DNA of 7,037 nt, taken from NCBI GenBank assembly GCA_028277025.1, contig JAPYVG010000079.1:1-7037 (forward strand), read 5' to 3'. The position numbers and the translations under genes were made by a program. The stretch comes from Sulfolobaceae archaeon. GTDB taxonomy: Archaea; Thermoproteota; Thermoprotei_A; Sulfolobales; Sulfolobaceae. This document shows positions 6,533-7,037 of this stretch, piece after piece. The notes beneath the pieces are model-generated. The model was not told the DNA's origin. It searched no databases and saw only the letters and a list, made by a program, of their open reading frames with translations. The first letter of the stretch is position 1; each line of letters starts with the position of its first letter.

Positions 6533-6888
6533 TTAAAGGGACATTTTTAATTTTAATTTTTTCTATTTTTTTGAATGTAAGCAAGATAGAGAATTTTATT
6601 GAATTCTTACTGATCTCCTTTTCTCTCTTACTGTCTTATTCTTCGCTTAAGTATTTAAATTACTATGAAATAGGGGAGACGTATATAGTTGTTCATAACC
6701 TTCTCTCTACAAAGAGGATAGAATATAGGGAAATCGAGGATGGATTTCTATCCCAAGGTCTATTAGCACGAAAGTTTAATTGTGGTTCTATATACATAGT
6801 TTTAAAGGGAGGAAAAGGAGTAGAGATCCTCAAAGATATACCGGAGCCTGAGAAGATAGAGGAAGTAATAAAGCAAAGGATTACATAA
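6496..6888 (+). CDS. Small membrane protein with a PH-like (bPH2/YdbS-type) domain
   Basis: A 130-residue protein of unconfirmed function. Two hydrophobic helices (about 13-28 and 34-52) form a hairpin, followed by a soluble part (55-130) with the bPH2 pattern: YYEIGETYIVVHNLLSTKR, then EYREIEDGF, a basic LLARKF, then GSIYIVLKGG and a closing EPEKIEEVIKQRI helix. I recognise this as the YdbS/bPH2 arrangement of membrane helices plus PH-like fold; sequence search was not possible. The ATG at 6496 overlaps the ATPase gene by 37 bases and has GGTGGTAGG 5' to it. A downstream TTG at 6571 would delete the first helix. The overlap suggests cotranscription and possibly a role linked to the transporter, but oligo-T tracts within its start may limit read-through. 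Its partner or ligand is unknown. Confidence 0.75.
   Translation: MLVVRPKISKTIVKGTFLILIFSIFLNVSKIENFIEFLLISFSLLLSYSSLKYLNYYEIGETYIVVHNLLSTKRIEYREIEDGFLSQGLLARKFNCGSIYIVLKGGKGVEILKDIPEPEKIEEVIKQRIT
6544..6572 (+). terminator. Cluster of T-tracts just after the second ATPase
   Basis: Runs of T5, T4, T6 and T7 occur within 29 bases, starting 11 bases after the ATPase stop. By archaeal rules this would be a strong intrinsic terminator. It also encodes the first membrane helix of the small protein (Phe, Leu, Ile codons), so the tracts may simply reflect hydrophobic codons. Partial termination would lower expression of the last gene. Confidence 0.35.
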
Positions 6889-6984
6889 ATCATGTAGTTA
6901 TTGGAAAATCGCCAGTAATTATATAAATCAATAGATTTTCATTAAGTGATTTTAGTAATAAGAAAATAAGTAATAATTCATGCG
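6889..6984. other. AT-rich intergenic spacer
   Basis: I see no gene, hairpin or strong T-tract here. TTATATAA at 6919-6926 is a symmetrical TATA-like word but has no start codon about 27 bases on. Short AATAAG/TAATAA words recur at 6956-6977. The end of the preceding operon therefore has no obvious terminator in this stretch. Confidence 0.4.
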
Positions 6985-6996
6985 AAAATTTATATA
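6984..6996 (+). promoter_or_regulatory. Strong BRE/TATA promoter of the next gene
   Basis: GAAAA at 6984-6988 is followed directly by TTTATATA (6989-6996), close to the Sulfolobales consensus. The box centre is 27 bases before ATG at 7019, predicting a leaderless transcript that begins at this codon. Confidence 0.7.
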
Positions 6997-7018
6997 CCTT
7001 ATTTCATTCATTTTACCT

Positions 7019-7037
7019 ATGGATTTATATAGAGTTA
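7019..7037 (+). CDS. Start of a leaderless gene, cut by the window edge
   Basis: ATG at 7019 opens a frame reading MDLYRV to the end of the window. The support is the excellent promoter at the exact leaderless distance. An in-frame ATG at 6980 would give MRKFIYLISFILPMDLYRV, which looks like a signal peptide start, but it would lie upstream of the predicted transcription start and its own TATA candidate (TTTAGTAAT near 6951) is weaker. Too little is present to say what the protein is. Confidence 0.5.

Noticed and set aside
6693..6893. Minus-strand open frame opposite the PH-like gene
   Set aside because: It is antisense to a gene with a clear domain pattern, with no promoter or family match seen.
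6956..6977. Recurring AATAAG/TAATAA words in the last intergenic region
   Set aside because: They are too short and AT-rich to count as a real repeat array; there is no CRISPR-like spacing.
1..7037. Insertion sequence, CRISPR array, tRNA or rRNA gene
   Set aside because: I found no terminal inverted repeats with a transposase, no regular direct repeats with spacers and no tRNA-like cloverleaf; apart from the edges and short spacers, known transporter genes fill the window.

Overview
The window looks like thermoacidophilic crenarchaeal DNA, most likely from the order Sulfolobales. It is AT-rich. Several genes appear to be read from leaderless transcripts, with a BRE/TATA element about 27 bases before the start codon. 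Genes inside the operon instead carry Shine-Dalgarno sites of the GAGGTG type. The secreted binding protein has an N-terminal pilin-like hydrophobic segment, a Ser/Thr linker and many Asn-X-Ser/Thr sequons, which is the usual form of a Sulfolobales surface protein. The species cannot be named from the sequence alone.

Layout. Positions 1-297 hold the 3' end of a plus-strand gene of unknown function. Its reading frame breaks at an A AAA AAG slippery heptamer followed directly by a stop codon. Positions 298-343 are a short convergent spacer with oligo-T terminator signals. Positions 344-2389 (minus) encode a family 5 (peptide/nickel/oligosaccharide type) ABC substrate-binding protein. Positions 2390-2489 are a compact divergent promoter region. 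From 2490 to 6888 (plus) runs a tight operon: two Dpp/Opp-type permeases, two Dpp/Opp-type ATPases with C-terminal cysteine motifs, and a small membrane protein with a PH-like (bPH2) domain. Four of the junctions overlap (4, 4, 8 and 37 bases), so translation is probably coupled. Positions 6889-7018 are an intergenic region ending in a very good BRE/TATA element, and a new leaderless gene seems to begin at 7019.

How the genes work together. The binding protein would sit on the outer face of the membrane and capture a solute. It passes this to the channel formed by the two permeases, and import is driven by the heterodimer of the two ATPases. The binding-protein gene is transcribed divergently from the rest, so it can be made in larger amounts than the membrane complex. 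The substrate cannot be deduced: in Sulfolobales this family imports oligosaccharides as well as peptides.

Most of the window is a recognisable transporter locus, not a new system. The points most worth a second look are the possible programmed frameshift at the left edge, the pilin-type anchoring of a Dpp/Opp-family binding protein, the extended N-terminus of the second permease, the PH-like membrane protein at the end of the operon, and the tandem half-sites in the divergent promoter.
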